Assembly (NCBI GenBank): GCA_032622095.1
Contig: CP136068.1
Coordinates: 149,057,365-149,121,364, forward strand
Direction of reading: 5' to 3'
DNA length: 64,000 nucleotides
DNA from: Siphonodentalium dalli
Lineage: Eukaryota; Mollusca; Scaphopoda; Gadilida; Siphonodentaliidae
Below are positions 47,563 to 58,321 of this stretch, one piece after another. The translations under genes were made by a program, and so were the position numbers. Every line of letters begins with the position of its first letter. Positions within the stretch are counted from its first letter, which is position 1. The notes under the pieces are model-generated. The model searched no databases. It saw only the letters and a program-made list of their open reading frames with translations, and had not been told where the DNA came from.

Positions 47563-48539
47563 TTTATCACATGATCAAATAAACCCGAAGCAACGCGAAA
47601 TATTCATCGAAAACAACAATCATACACTACAGCGATCGCAAGTTATCTGAAGAACGCCGTGACGTCATCGCACGCGCTGATATTAAACGTGTCTATTACC
47701 GATAATTATGAAACTGCTTTTATGGCCAAATTATGTGATAAATTTAAATATCGAAACTACTATTAACCAACCAGAGTCCAGAATTGTTTTAATTCTCTCC
47801 TGCATATTGGTCCAAAATCCGTTGGAAGGCGCTACCAATCGAATTACTTCACTGTAACCTCTAGTTAGTTTTTAACTTTATTTTTGAGTTTTGAATCTTT
47901 GACTTCGTGCTACACATTCATACATTTATTGCGACAAAAATCTTCCCGAAGGTGACCAGTCACAATACATTTCCTGATAGCATCAAATTTGACGTATATC
48001 GTTGAAATTGCTACACCTTTGTAAATGTTGTCTGCTATTCCAGTCAATATTTGTCTTGGGTAGCAAATTATCGTATTTTATGCATATAAAAAAACGATCT
48101 TCGACTGCAAATTGTATTACGGTTTCAATTCTTCTCATTTGCTCTTAAGAGTGGTTTTTCGTTTTCTGTCTATAATCTGTGTCGGGCTTTCGACCACGTG
48201 GCGGGGAATCTATTCCCAATTTTGCAATTTCACAATTTAATGAACACGGTCTCTCCGTAATACAGTTATATCGATGCACACTTTAACTTATCTCAAATTC
48301 TCCCAACGTATGGTTACGTTTGAACGTTTATTCAGTGTATTGCCGGTCATATATTGCCTTAACTATAGTATACTGGCAATTACAACACCTACAGCAACTG
48401 TACACTTGAACGTTTTTGTATCATTTTCTCTCTTTGCTGGAAAAGTGGAAATAATCGGAACCACCAATTGCTTTTCCGATGCCGATTGTAACTACAAAAC
48501 ACAAGTATCGGCTGATTCCGATTGCCGTTCCAGTCATCA

Positions 48540-48995
48540 CCAACTGAAATTTGGTATGTTCGCGCCATAATCGCAATAATTTTGCAAGTGAAAACGCTTA
48601 TAAGCGCGCCGCTGGTGATATTATTGCAATAGGTTGCGCTTAATATCGCAATATTTCGCGCTTAATATTGCGACATATTGCGCTCAAAATTGTGACATTT
48701 AAATCAAATTATTGCTTCTTCTATATTGTTTATTGCATAAATAGAGACAATGTTTCAGAGTTGTATACAATTTTAGTTGTAAATGCTATATGTATGCTAT
48801 ATGTACAGTATTTATCCAATATAATATAACACTATCGGGTTTGTATGAAATTTAACGCGCTTAGTATTGCAATAGTTTGCGTTCAATATCACAATAATAA
48901 GCGCGACATATGTTTGGTATTGCGCTATAATTGCGCCTTTTTCGAAATTAAGCGCGCTCAATATAAAAGGCAAATAAAGGCACGCCTCAATATAC
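48540..48995. repeat. GCGCTTAATATTGC-motif foldback
   Basis: GCGCTTAATAT(C/T)GC and ATTGCGC occur repeatedly in the left half (48590-48690). Related complements (GCGCTTAGTATTGC, GATATTGCGC-like, AATTAAGCGCGC) occur at 48855-48960. An unrelated 150-bp centre lies between. It is one of several elements here that are built from dense copies of a single short motif. Confidence 0.6.
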
Positions 48996-49232
48996 CACTT
49001 CTTCTGACTGATGGTACTATATATGAACATATGGTGGAACCTACTAGTCGATACTCTGCAGTATTACAGTTTAGCGTAGACAAGGGTGAACTTCCTGCCG
49101 TCTCATTGGTTTATAGAAGCTAAAGGGATCGAGGTCGCCTCAGTAGTTAAAATACCTCAATAGTGTTACCATTTGGAACACGCAGTTTCTCTTCGGCCTC
49201 AAAAGATTTACATGAGTAAATTTGTATTGCAG

Positions 49233-49430
49233 GTCATGCAAATTTATGGTGATAACAGAGCTGACTTGACCCTTCCACCTGGCTTCGAGATAAGAAAGTC
49301 TGATATCTTCAATGCTGGATTGGGAGTGTTTGCCACTGACGATATACCACAAAACACACGGATTGGCCCATATGAGGGGGTTATAACACAGGATGGTGCC
49401 AAGGCCAGGAAATCAGGTTATGTTTGGCAA
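49233..49430 (+). CDS. PRDM9-type PR/SET domain exon (N-terminal half of SET)
   Basis: A 198-bp exon between GTATTGCAG/GTC and CAA/GTTAGT, phase 0 at both ends, giving 66 residues. ADLTLPPGFEIRKSDI then FNAGLGVFATDDIPQNTRIG and PYEGVITQD match the start of the PR/SET domain of PRDM7/9-like histone methyltransferases: the LPPGL, AGLGV and FGPYEG motifs, then a SGYVWQ strand. The remaining SET part (the NYVD, NCAR and YGDE motifs) would be in later exons; I found none downstream, so they may lie beyond the window or the gene may be broken. In known PRDM9 proteins this domain methylates histone H3 in the nucleus. That role is not safe here given the possible signal peptide. Confidence 0.8.
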
Positions 49431-49795
49431 GTTAGTAGTTAGTTGGTTTCACATAATTGGATATGAAATAAATTTGAGTGGGCAATACTGATATATGAAT
49501 GTCCCAATATAATTTGCGTTGGCGTCGATGCAGTCTTCGAAATTAGCTAGAGTAAAATGCAATGCCACCGAAAAAGCTATAGAAGCCAATATGTCATATC
49601 ATCTAATTCTAAAGTAATGACTAATAAGTAAAATGCCTGTGTAAATGGTTGCCTATATATACCCCTTTATATTTACATAGCCCGCATTTGTTAAAAGAAA
49701 TCCTGTTCGGCCAACTCCAAAGTGGGTCACCAGTTTCTTATCCCAACAAAACGGACCGTAACACAAGATGTCACAAACTGTTGACCTAATCACTA
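49431..49795. other. non-coding stretch
   Basis: No feature seen between the SET exon and the start of the duplicated segment. Confidence 0.5.
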
Positions 49796-51885
49796 AAACA
49801 TGCAGTAGAATAATTGAGCGTGCTTGTAAAAGTGCACTTAAATAACATTGAAGACAGTTAATTTTGTCGATCACGTGGTTGTTACTAATTACTTGGAAAT
49901 CTTGCGCAAATATTGTCGACATCATTGTTCTCTTTCTACCCAACAGACTAAATGTCGGCTATCGACAATGGGAGCAACAAATAAATATTAGAAGTAAAAT
50001 ATATAGTTGTTCCTTTGAACATCTCATATCACTTAATGCGTCGCAATATTTTTTGGCTTTTATAGTACGAATCACACACAAACATAAACAGACAATGTCA
50101 GTTTCCCCTCACAGTTCAAATACACCACCCGTGCCATCATGTTACCAAAAACACGGAACTCGATTGATAATTAACATGTGAAACTCGAACTAATATTTGG
50201 CTTATAGTTCTGCGTTGGCCAGTCTCAAATCATTATGAAAATAAATATTAATACTTTCAGCTTTTTATTGGAATACATCAACATCAAGCTATATAAAGAT
50301 ACGCAAATGATGTGGTGGGTGTGTGATATGGAGGGATACGTCGTTAGGGACGTTTAGTGTGAACCTCTTCGCGGATCACATAATGTGCCTCAACAACCAC
50401 AGCGCCGTATCCCCCGATAACACACGCACCCATTAATTAATTTCTTAAAAATTAATATCACCCCTGGTGGGTGATACCACAGACTGTGATTCACAGTGGT
50501 CTTGCTAGTTTGCTGTGAGGTTGGGGTTCCTGCTGAATTGCTTTTAGAATGGTAGTGCAACTGATGCCATTACAAAAACATACCGTTATTGTTTCAAAAG
50601 TTGTCATTTTCGGGGTGTTTGGCCAAAACCGAGCGATTTGAGAAAAATCCAGTATCTGTATCAAACATTCAATAATATATATATTTTTGAAAAAAAAAAT
50701 AATGGCTGCTCTGGTGTGTGCAAAACTTCATGAATATCCATCTTGTGTGTAGTCATTTTGAAACAACTAAATTTAAACAGTATTACAGACATGGATGGCC
50801 TTCGTCGTGGGTATTGCTGTAAAAATAATCACACCAGTTACAACTGTCATAAACAGAAAGAATATAACAATATAGACAAATGTAAATATACCATAAATAG
50901 TATGTTATTGTCAAGTCTGTACGCTGTGTTCTCTAAACAACAGCCATGTTCTCTAACATTCTTGGCTTTTGTTTAGTTAACAATGCGTACCACCTTGACA
51001 CTAACATACTATTTGCGCGATATTTATGATTGGTATAAGAACAAAATCTGTCTATGTTTTAATATTCTTTCTGTTTATGGCAGTTTTAACGGATAGTTTA
51101 ACAGCAATACCCACTGCGAAGGCCATCGGTGCGTTTAAAACGCTTTGCAATATATATGTTGTTGAATTAGTGCACATAATTGATTTTCTTGGCTATGTTC
51201 AGATTATCCGAACACCACTAAATGACAACTTATAAAATAACGGTACTTTTTCTTAACAACAGTTTTCCTTGCCATACGATCTATCTATTCCTGATATAAT
51301 TTATGAACAATTTGTTTCCGGAAATCCAGGGTGTCTATATTTACATTTGCGAATGAATGTCTGTATGTCTGTCTGTCTGTGTTCTATAAAAATTCACGGC
51401 GACCATCTAGATGGCACCAACTGTGTCCAACAGGGGTAACTTTTTATGATGCAGATAATAGCGCCGGTTAGATATGGTGAATATAATGTTGCCGTTGGAA
51501 GATGTCAAAAGTGGCGCTGCTTAACCCTTTACCCAACAAACCGGCCAAAAACGCCCAAATAAAGATTCAACAGCCTAAAATATCTTCGTTCTGTCTCAAT
51601 AACACCATACAAATATGGATATCATTGGAACCGGTTCATTGACCACATTGTGATGGTTACAGTTATGCCCTGTGCCAATGCATTCTCTTATATATGCGAG
51701 TCGACCATAGGTCGCCTCGCATATATAAGAGAATGCATTATTTAACAATTCCTCCTTTTCGATGTTTAGATGTCATGCTTTTAAAAAAGTTCAACAAAAA
51801 TTCTTTAACAATTGTATAATTTTGTCTTACATTTTTTAACAATTTTTATAATATATTTCTACATTCTTTGACAATTTTATCATTT
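49796..51885 (+). repeat. segmental duplication, copy 1 (2.09 kb)
   Basis: Nearly identical to 54238-56423, an offset of 4442 falling to 4440. It begins AAACATGCAGTAGAATAATT and ends TGACAATTTTATCATTT. Differences are a handful of substitutions, a 2-bp indel (ACTGTGATTC/ACTGATTC), one TCTG unit, and a 102-bp block missing after GCGCCGGTTAGA. It contains foldback family F and most of TTAA-MITE copy C. No gene is supported; identical short ORFs in both copies follow from the duplication. Confidence 0.95.
50794..51130. mobile_element. foldback MITE, family F, copy 4
   Basis: Arms GGATGGCCTTCGTCGTGGGT and ACCCACTGCGAAGGCCATC are inverted. AACTGTCATAAACAGAAAG pairs with CTTTCTGTTTATGGCAGTT, and inner arms are TATTGTCAAG and CTTGACACTAACATACTATT. 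Well preserved over about 335 bp. Confidence 0.8.
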
Positions 51886-51994
51886 TTAATATCTGTTAAG
51901 CCAATGCATTCTCTTATATATGCGAGGCGACCTATGGTCGACTCGCATATATAAGAGAATGCATTGGCACAGGGCCGTTCTGTTGGGTAAAGGG
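51525..51994 (+). mobile_element. TTAA-MITE, complete copy C
   Basis: Flanked by TTAA at 51521-51524 and 51995-51998, with ends CCCTTTACCCAACA and TGTTGGGTAAAGGG. It is 470 bp and the same orientation as copy A, with an enlarged spacer between the two hairpins. Its left part, up to 51885, lies inside the duplicated segment; its right hairpin and terminus lie outside. Confidence 0.88.
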
Positions 51995-52189
51995 TTAAGT
52001 GGGCGTACACTGAAGATGATAGGGGCACAACAATTGATAACAATTGGTGTTAGCTCAGATTTCCACTTTCGTCTCCATGATACAATGAATCTAATAGTGA
52101 TTTAAAGCTTGGTGCCGTTTGGATGAGAGATGGGGGCACTACATTTGATACTAATTTAGTTATTCGCCGATTAACACCAAATTTATAAA

Positions 52190-52220
52190 ATCATATCCAT
52201 ATCCATATCCATATCCATCT
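52190..52220 (+). repeat. ATATCC microsatellite
   Basis: Five tandem CATATC units within the diverged repeat tract. Confidence 0.9.
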
Positions 52221-52830
52221 AATGGTGTGGTGTGGAGAGGGGCGCCACAATTTATTACATTATTTTTAGCGCCAATTTGCACCAAATTGTTACATATTCT
52301 TCAAACAAATGTCAAAAGTGGGGCTGTTCGAGTCAGGGGTGCATGGAGGGGCGATGTCTCAAAAACTGATTTGATACACATTCTTCTACATGATACGAGG
52401 AATGTAAATTATGTAATCGTTTTATTTAAAGACGCCACATTTGTGCCGTTTGAGTGAGAGATGGGGGGGGGGGGGGGCAGGCACTAAACTGTATAAGAAC
52501 TTGTTTATTTGCTGATTACCACCAAACTTATACATAATCATCCCCATTGTATCGTGAATCTAATGGACGCGGTTCAAATATGTCAAAAGTGGCGCCGTTC
52601 AAGTCATAAATGGGGAGGGGAGGAGCACCAAACATGTCACAAATACGTTTAGCACTAATTTCCACCAATCTCACACATGTTCTTCTCCAATGATGCGAGG
52701 AATCAAATAATGGGGATTAATGACGCCACCGTTGACGCAGTTTGGGCCAGGGATAGAGAGCGACGGGCACTAATATTTATAAGAATTTTTAGTCGCCGAT
52801 ATACACAAAATTATATACAGTAATTTTCCA

Positions 52831-53669
52831 TAATTTGTGGCGTTCAAATTTCACAACCTAGACAAATGGTGACTTGAGAAACTATATCTTCGCAAGTGTC
52901 ATATTTGTATGGGAAATGGAATAGAGACATTGATATAGTGAGCTAGCGAAACAAATACATAGAAGAAATGGGGGACCTTGAACCGCGAGCTGATGGCATG
53001 TTAGAATGGCGGATTCATTTATAACACAATTAAATTTGTCCCATTCAAGATATTCTCCACAAAACAAGATGGAAGAGATGGAAGTTTATAGAAGACCTGT
53101 TCAAATATAGTAGTCATAGTGTGCAGTCAACTACAGTTTCTTCTGAGATAACAGAAAACACAGTCAGTAGCACATGGCTTTTCATTATCCTCCGGAAATT
53201 GCATATGACAAGGGTACATCTGCACGATACAGAGGATTTCTATATCCTGTTTTAATACAGACTCATACCTAACATAAAGGACATAAAATCTCGCTCTCTG
53301 TCTGACACATATATCGCTGATATATAGCATCATTTATTTTAAACAGAGAGTAATTAGCCAGTTTAGCACCACGAACAGAGGCGCACATTGACATGTCTTT
53401 AAAACATAAGTATCTTCATGGAAATATGATAAACAGGTGCCCTCAAAATCTTAGTATGGCACACTAGATTAATTGATGCATCTCTATATGTAAAACCTAC
53501 TGTTATTTTTGCGAAGTAATATTTTATGATGTTCATGCTTTGACCTCAATAACAAATATCTATAAAAAAAATCGCAAATTCCAACCACATCGACTGTGAT
53601 AACGTCGAAGTATGCGCCTCCATAAATCTAATATGTCCACATATGTATTTTATCAAACCACAATTTTTA
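52831..53669. other. non-coding stretch
   Basis: Open frames of 60 to 70 codons exist on the minus strand, including a Cys-rich one at 53127-53333, but none matches a family or has convincing exon boundaries. Confidence 0.45.
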
Positions 53670-53992
53670 CCCTGTGCCAATGCATTCTCTTATATATGCG
53701 AGTCGACCATAGGTCGCCTCGCATATATAAGAGAATGCATTGGCCTAACAATTTTTTTTAAATAAATGTTTCTTAAAATTTTTAGGACATAAAATAAAAA
53801 AACATCCATTACCCTACAGGGAGCCCCACACATATATAGAAGCATATAGAAGAGTGTCGTCTGCTCATGTTTGTATTGGGCTCTGTATGGGTGAAATTAT
53901 AAAATTGTTAAAGAATACAAGAAAACATTATTAAAATTGTAAAAAATTGTTAGGCCAATGCATTCTCTTATATATGCGAGGCGACCTATGCG
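53670..53992. mobile_element. TTAA-MITE-related double hairpin, truncated
   Basis: The first hairpin is complete (CCCTGTGCCAATGCATTCTC to AGAGAATGCATTGGCC). After a spacer of about 200 bp, the second begins (GCCAATGCATTCTCTTATAT) but stops in its loop at GCGACCTATG, where GCGCAGTTGG begins. The outer arm CCCTTTACCC is missing on the left as well. Confidence 0.75.
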
Positions 53993-55233
53993 CAGTTGGA
54001 AATAAATAAATGGATCTTTATTGGTGGGACGAATTAATCGCGATAAACCATGTCTCAATTTGCGTGTATGTATTATACCAGGAAATTCGAAATTAAATCT
54101 ATATAAACTAATAGTCTGGTCGATAAAAGGTTTGACCTAGACACAAATTGGACTAAGTTGGCTTGTATACCATTTTGAAGAGGAATATATCCTATATAAC
54201 ATATCCAAAATCCGCTAAAATCCGCTTTGAGCCTTTGAAACATGCAGTAGAATAATTGAGCGTGCTTGTAAAAGTGCACTTAAATAACATTGAAGACAGT
54301 TAATTTTGTCGATCACGTGGTTGTTACTAATTACTTGGAAATCTTGCGCAAATATTGTCGACATCATTGTTCTCTTTCTACCCAACAGACTAAATGTCGG
54401 CTATCGACAATGGGAGCAACAAATAAATATTAGAAGTAAAATATATAGTTGTTCCTTTGAACATCTCATATCACTTAATGCGTCGCAATATTTTTTGGCT
54501 TTTATAGTACGAATCACACACAAACATAAACAGACAATGTCAGTTTCCCCTCACAGTTCAAATACACCACCCGTGGCATCATGTTACCAAAAACACGGAA
54601 CTCGATTGATAATTAACATGTGAAACTCGAACTAATATTTGGCTTATAGTTCTGCGTTGGCCAGTCTCAAATCATTATGAAAATAAATATTAATACTTTC
54701 AGCTTTTTATTGGAATACATCAACATCAAGCTATATAAAGATACGCAAATGATGTGGTGGGTGTGTGATATGGAGGGATACGTCGTTAGGGACGTTTAGT
54801 GTGAACCTCTTCGCGGATCACATAATGTGCCTCAACAACCACAGCGCCGTATCCCCCGATAACACACGCACCCATTAATTAATTTCTTAAAAATTAATAT
54901 CACCCCTGGTGGGTGATACCACAGACTGATTCACAGTGGTCTTGCTAGTCTGCTGTGAGGTTGGGGTTCCTGCTGAATTGTTTTTAGAATGGTAGTGCAA
55001 CTGATGCCATTACAAAAACATACCGTTATTGTTTCAAAAGTTGTCATTTTCGGGGTGTTTGGCCAAAACCGAGCGATTTGAGAAAAATCCAGTATCTGTA
55101 TCAAACATTCAATAATATATATATTTTTGAAAAAAAAAATAATGGCTGCTCTGGTGTGTGCAAAACTTCATGAATATCCATCTTGTGTGTAGTCATTTTG
55201 AAACAACTAAATTTAAACAGTATTACAGACATG

Positions 55234-55570
55234 GATGGCCTTCGTCGTGGGTATTGCTGTAAAAATAATCACACCAGTTACAACTGTCATAAACAGAAAG
55301 AATATAACAATATAGACAAATATAAATATACCATAAATAGTATGTTATTGTCAAGTCTGTACGCTGTGTTCTGTAAACAACAGCCATGTTCTCTAACATT
55401 CTTGGCTTTTGTTTAGTTAACAATGCGTACCACCTTGACAATAACATACTATTTGCGCGATATTTATGATTGGTATAAGAACAAAATCTGTCTATGTTTT
55501 AATATTCTTTCTGTTTATGGCAGTTTTAACGGATAGTTTAACAGCAATACCCACTGCGAAGGCCATCGGT
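55234..55570. mobile_element. foldback MITE, family F, copy 5
   Basis: Duplicate of copy 4 carried by the segmental duplication, with two or three substitutions (for example TATAAATATACC for TGTAAATATACC). Confidence 0.8.
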
Positions 55571-56062
55571 GCGTTTAAAACGCTTTGCAATATATATGTT
55601 GTTGAATTAGTGCACATAATTGATTTTCTTGGCTATGTTCAGATTATCCGAACACCACTAAATGACAACTTATAAAATAACGGTACTTTTTCTTAACAAC
55701 AGTTTTCCTTGCCATACGATCTATCTATTCCTGATATAATTTATGAACAATTTGTTTCCGGAAATCCAGGGTATCTATATTTACATTTGCGAATGAATGT
55801 CTGTATGTCTGTCTGTGTTCTATAAAAATTCACGGCGACCATCTAGATGGCACCAACTGTGTCCAACAGGGGTAACTTTTTATGATGCAGATAATAGCGC
55901 CGGTTAGAATTTTCTAAAATACTCTATTGTTGTTAGGGGCAGAACAGGGGGAGGGCAGCAAAAAAATGATCGCCGATTTCCACCAAACTCATACATCATC
56001 ATCACCACGATATGGTGAATATAATGTTGCCGTTGGAAGATGTCAAAAGTGGCGCTGCTTAA

Positions 56063-56423
56063 CCCTTTACCCAACAAACCGGCCAAAAACGCCCAAATAA
56101 AGATTCAACAGCCTAAAATATCTTCGTTCTGTCTCAATAACACCATACAAATATGGATATCATTGGAACCGGTTCATTGACCACATTGTGATGGTTACAG
56201 TTATGCCCTGTGCCAATGCATTCTCTTATATATGCGAGTCGACCATAGGTCGCCTCGCATATATAAGAGAATGCATTCTTTAACAATTCCTCCTTTTCGA
56301 TGTTTAGATGTCATGCTTTTAAAAAAGTTCAACAAAAATTCTTTAACAATTGTATAATTTTGTCTTACATTTTTTAACAATTTTTATAATATATTTCTAC
56401 ATTCTTTGACAATTTTATCATTT
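56063..56423 (+). mobile_element. TTAA-MITE, copy D, truncated on the right
   Basis: TTAA at 56059-56062, then CCCTTTACCCAACA, the unique arm, the first hairpin and part of the spacer, as in copy C. The second hairpin and the GGG-TTAA end are replaced at about 56423 by the recombinase-associated direct repeat. Confidence 0.88.
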
Positions 56424-56602
56424 ATATCCTATCTCCCTACTTTACGACAATTCCCTGGGTACCACTGTTGGGCTAAATAATTAAAGACTAAGACATATTT
56501 GCGTAATGGCAATTCTTTAATCGAATTACCGAAATTAAGACAACCATCGGCATGTGGCGCGGCCCCGATTGAACAATATGCAACCTGGGTGTACCACGCC
56601 AC
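56421..56602 (+). repeat. 182-bp direct repeat, copy 1
   Basis: TTTATATCCTATCTCCCTAC to GTGTACCACGCCAC; essentially identical to 56950-57131, starting 529 bp apart. It lies downstream of the recombinase gene (minus strand). A hairpin ATGGCACGGC...GCCGTGCCAT lies just after it, at about 56620-56652. Confidence 0.95.
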
Positions 56603-56949
56603 ACGCCTAAACCAAAAAAGGTATGGCACGGCACCGGGCCGGGCCGTGCCATACTAAGCACTAACCAGTCACTGGAGGAAGAGGGGGGCAGAAGCCCACA
56701 CCTGAAAGGGTGGGATGGTGGGTAGAAATTATTGACCTTGTGGTCTGTGCGAAATTCGTTTGAATGGGCAGTCGGGTATCGACAACGTCACCACGAAGAC
56801 AATCAATCAATCAAGGTACCCGACTTTCTCGTGGTTGGCGCTCAGATGTTCACTTGACCTCGAAATTTCTAAACCGCTGACCCCGGTCGCAGGTCGATAC
56901 AATATTAAGGTCGACCGTCTATAAAAATCTTTTCCTTCGTAAAATTTAT

Positions 56950-57131
56950 TTTATATCCTATCTCCCTACTTTACGACAATTCCCTGGGTACCACTGTTGG
57001 GCTAAATAATTAAAGACTAAGACATATTTGCGTAATGGCAATTCTTTAATCGAATTACCGAAATTAAGACAACCATCGGCATGTGGCGCGGCCCCGATTG
57101 AACAATATGCAACCTGGGTGTACCACGCCAC
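56950..57131 (+). repeat. 182-bp direct repeat, copy 2
   Basis: Second copy of the repeat at 56421. With 347 bp between the copies and the recombinase on one side, the order resembles the B1-A2-B2 tail of PAT/Ngaro-type split direct repeats. The matching A1 upstream of the recombinase was not found. Confidence 0.95.
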
Positions 57132-57279
57132 TTGCCGAGTGAAGTGTTGGACGCGAGCTCGGCATACACCCACCAGAAGCCAATAAAAAAAACCAGTATA
57201 AAGACTGAGAAAAGAACCCACCTATAAAAAGAAAGTGTAAAATTACGCAAATTACGGAAATGAGAAAAACCCACTGCAA

Positions 57280-57905
57280 CCCCAGAGACTGATTAGCGCT
57301 GAAAAAAAAACACCAAAAATAGTCACTATAAAAGTGAAACCGGCGCTACCAGAGACTGATGAGCGCGGAAAAAAAATTAACCAAAAAACCAATAGTGAAG
57401 AATAACCCAAAAAAAACTATCACTGTAACAGCGAAAAAGAAAACACAAACCATCACTGGAACAGTGAAACCGGCGCTACCAGAGACTGATGAGCGCTGAA
57501 AAAAAATAAATATTAACCACCAAAAAACCGTCACTGAAACAGTGAAACCGGCGCCACCAGAGACTGATGAGCGCTAAAAAAAAAAAAATATTAACCACCA
57601 AAAAAACCATCACTGTAACAGTGAAACCAGCGCTACCATAGACTGGTGAGCGCAACCAAATAACCATCACTATAAAAGTGAATCACCAAAAAACCAATAG
57701 TGAAGAATAACCAAAAAAAAACTATCACTGTAACAGTGAAAAAGAAAACACAAACCATCCTGGAACAGTGAAACCGGCGCCACCAGAGACTGATGAGCGC
57801 TTAAAAAAAATTAAATATTAACCACCAAATAAAAAACCATCACTGGAACAGTGAAACCGGCGCTACAATTATCAACCAAAAAAACCATCACTAGCACAGT
57901 GCAAC
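57280..57905 (-). repeat. short tandem repeats with CACTGTAACAGTG palindromes
   Basis: Units of variable length repeat ACCATCACTG(T/G)AACAGTG, AAACCGGCGCTACC and AGAGACTGATGAGCGC followed by poly(A), at least six times. Each unit contains a 13-bp palindrome. The tract lies directly downstream of the tyrosine recombinase and may be its terminal or binding region. Confidence 0.85.
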
Positions 57906-58321
57906 CAGTGCAACCATTGCGCACCACCAGCAGAGGCAGGGGGCGGACGTCGGTCGGACATGAAACGGAAACGGGGCCATGAAGTACATGTAAACTGGGT
58001 AGCGCATACGCGGACAACGCTCGGGCGCAGCTTGGTACAGAAAAATAGGGGGGGGGGGGGTCGGAAAACAGGAAAAACGGGACAGGGAGAGACCAGGCAG
58101 CGAGATCCCCCACGCGTGCTGCGACACGACTTACAGGCCGGATAACCCCGCCAAACCCCTCCCAGTCGCGGAAATCGGACTGTGCGTGCCCGTCGAGTCG
58201 GCAAACGGAACTGCAGATAACGACGCCCGGCATTGATGGAAGGGTGCCAGCTCGGCCGCTGTGACTGCTATACGAGGGTGGCAAGACGCACGAACGGAAA
58301 CGGGCAATCGCGGAACTCTTG

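Larger units (their letters stand above)
46270..49232 (+). other. probable intron of the PR/SET gene
   Basis: Between two matched exons. Holds a 145-bp palindrome at 47418-47562, GCGCTTAATATTGC-rich DNA at 48590-48995 and otherwise unique AT-rich sequence. No independent gene is supported. Confidence 0.6.
51470..52830 (+). repeat. diverged tandem repeat (about 100-120 bp units), split by TTAA-MITE C
   Basis: ATGTCAAAAGTGG(C/G)GC(C/T)G followed by AGATGGGG or GGGGAGGGG, then CACCAAAT...CATA..ATC blocks recur about six times, at 51505, 52045-52150, 52227, 52310, 52585 and less clearly to 52830. The MITE inserted in the tract. The 102-bp block present only in the second copy of the segmental duplication (55913-56014) has the same make-up (GGGGGAGGGC, GCCGATTTCCACCAAAC), so it is one extra unit. 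Confidence 0.65.
54238..56423 (+). repeat. segmental duplication, copy 2 (2.19 kb)
   Basis: The partner of 49796-51885. It carries an additional 102-bp block at about 55913-56014. It joins CTTTGAAACATGCAG on the left. On the right it stops within the TTAA-MITE spacer, where the 182-bp repeat beginning TTTATATCCTATCTCC takes over. Very high identity indicates a recent event or an assembly duplication. Confidence 0.95.

Noticed and set aside
48550-48995. Histone-type 3' stem-loops or processing elements
   Set aside because: No histone coding sequence and no match to the conserved histone stem-loop; the region is motif-repeat DNA.
49864-51235. Identical short ORFs at 49864/54306, 50743/55183 and 51026/55466 as conserved genes
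   Set aside because: Identity comes from the recent segmental duplication; several run through the family F foldback.
53127-53333. Cys-rich 68-codon minus-strand frame as a zinc-binding exon
   Set aside because: Cys spacing matches no finger type I know, and no clear splice sites bound it.
23050-53990. CRISPR-like array of repeated hairpins
   Set aside because: Repeats are transposon-type palindromes scattered at irregular distances in a eukaryotic genome; no spacers or Cas genes.
57280-57800. Hammerhead-ribozyme-like CTGATGAGCGCTGAAA repeated about six times
   Set aside because: The CUGAUGA and GAAA core strings are there, but only 4 bases lie between them, so no stem II can form, and GAAA is lost in several units.
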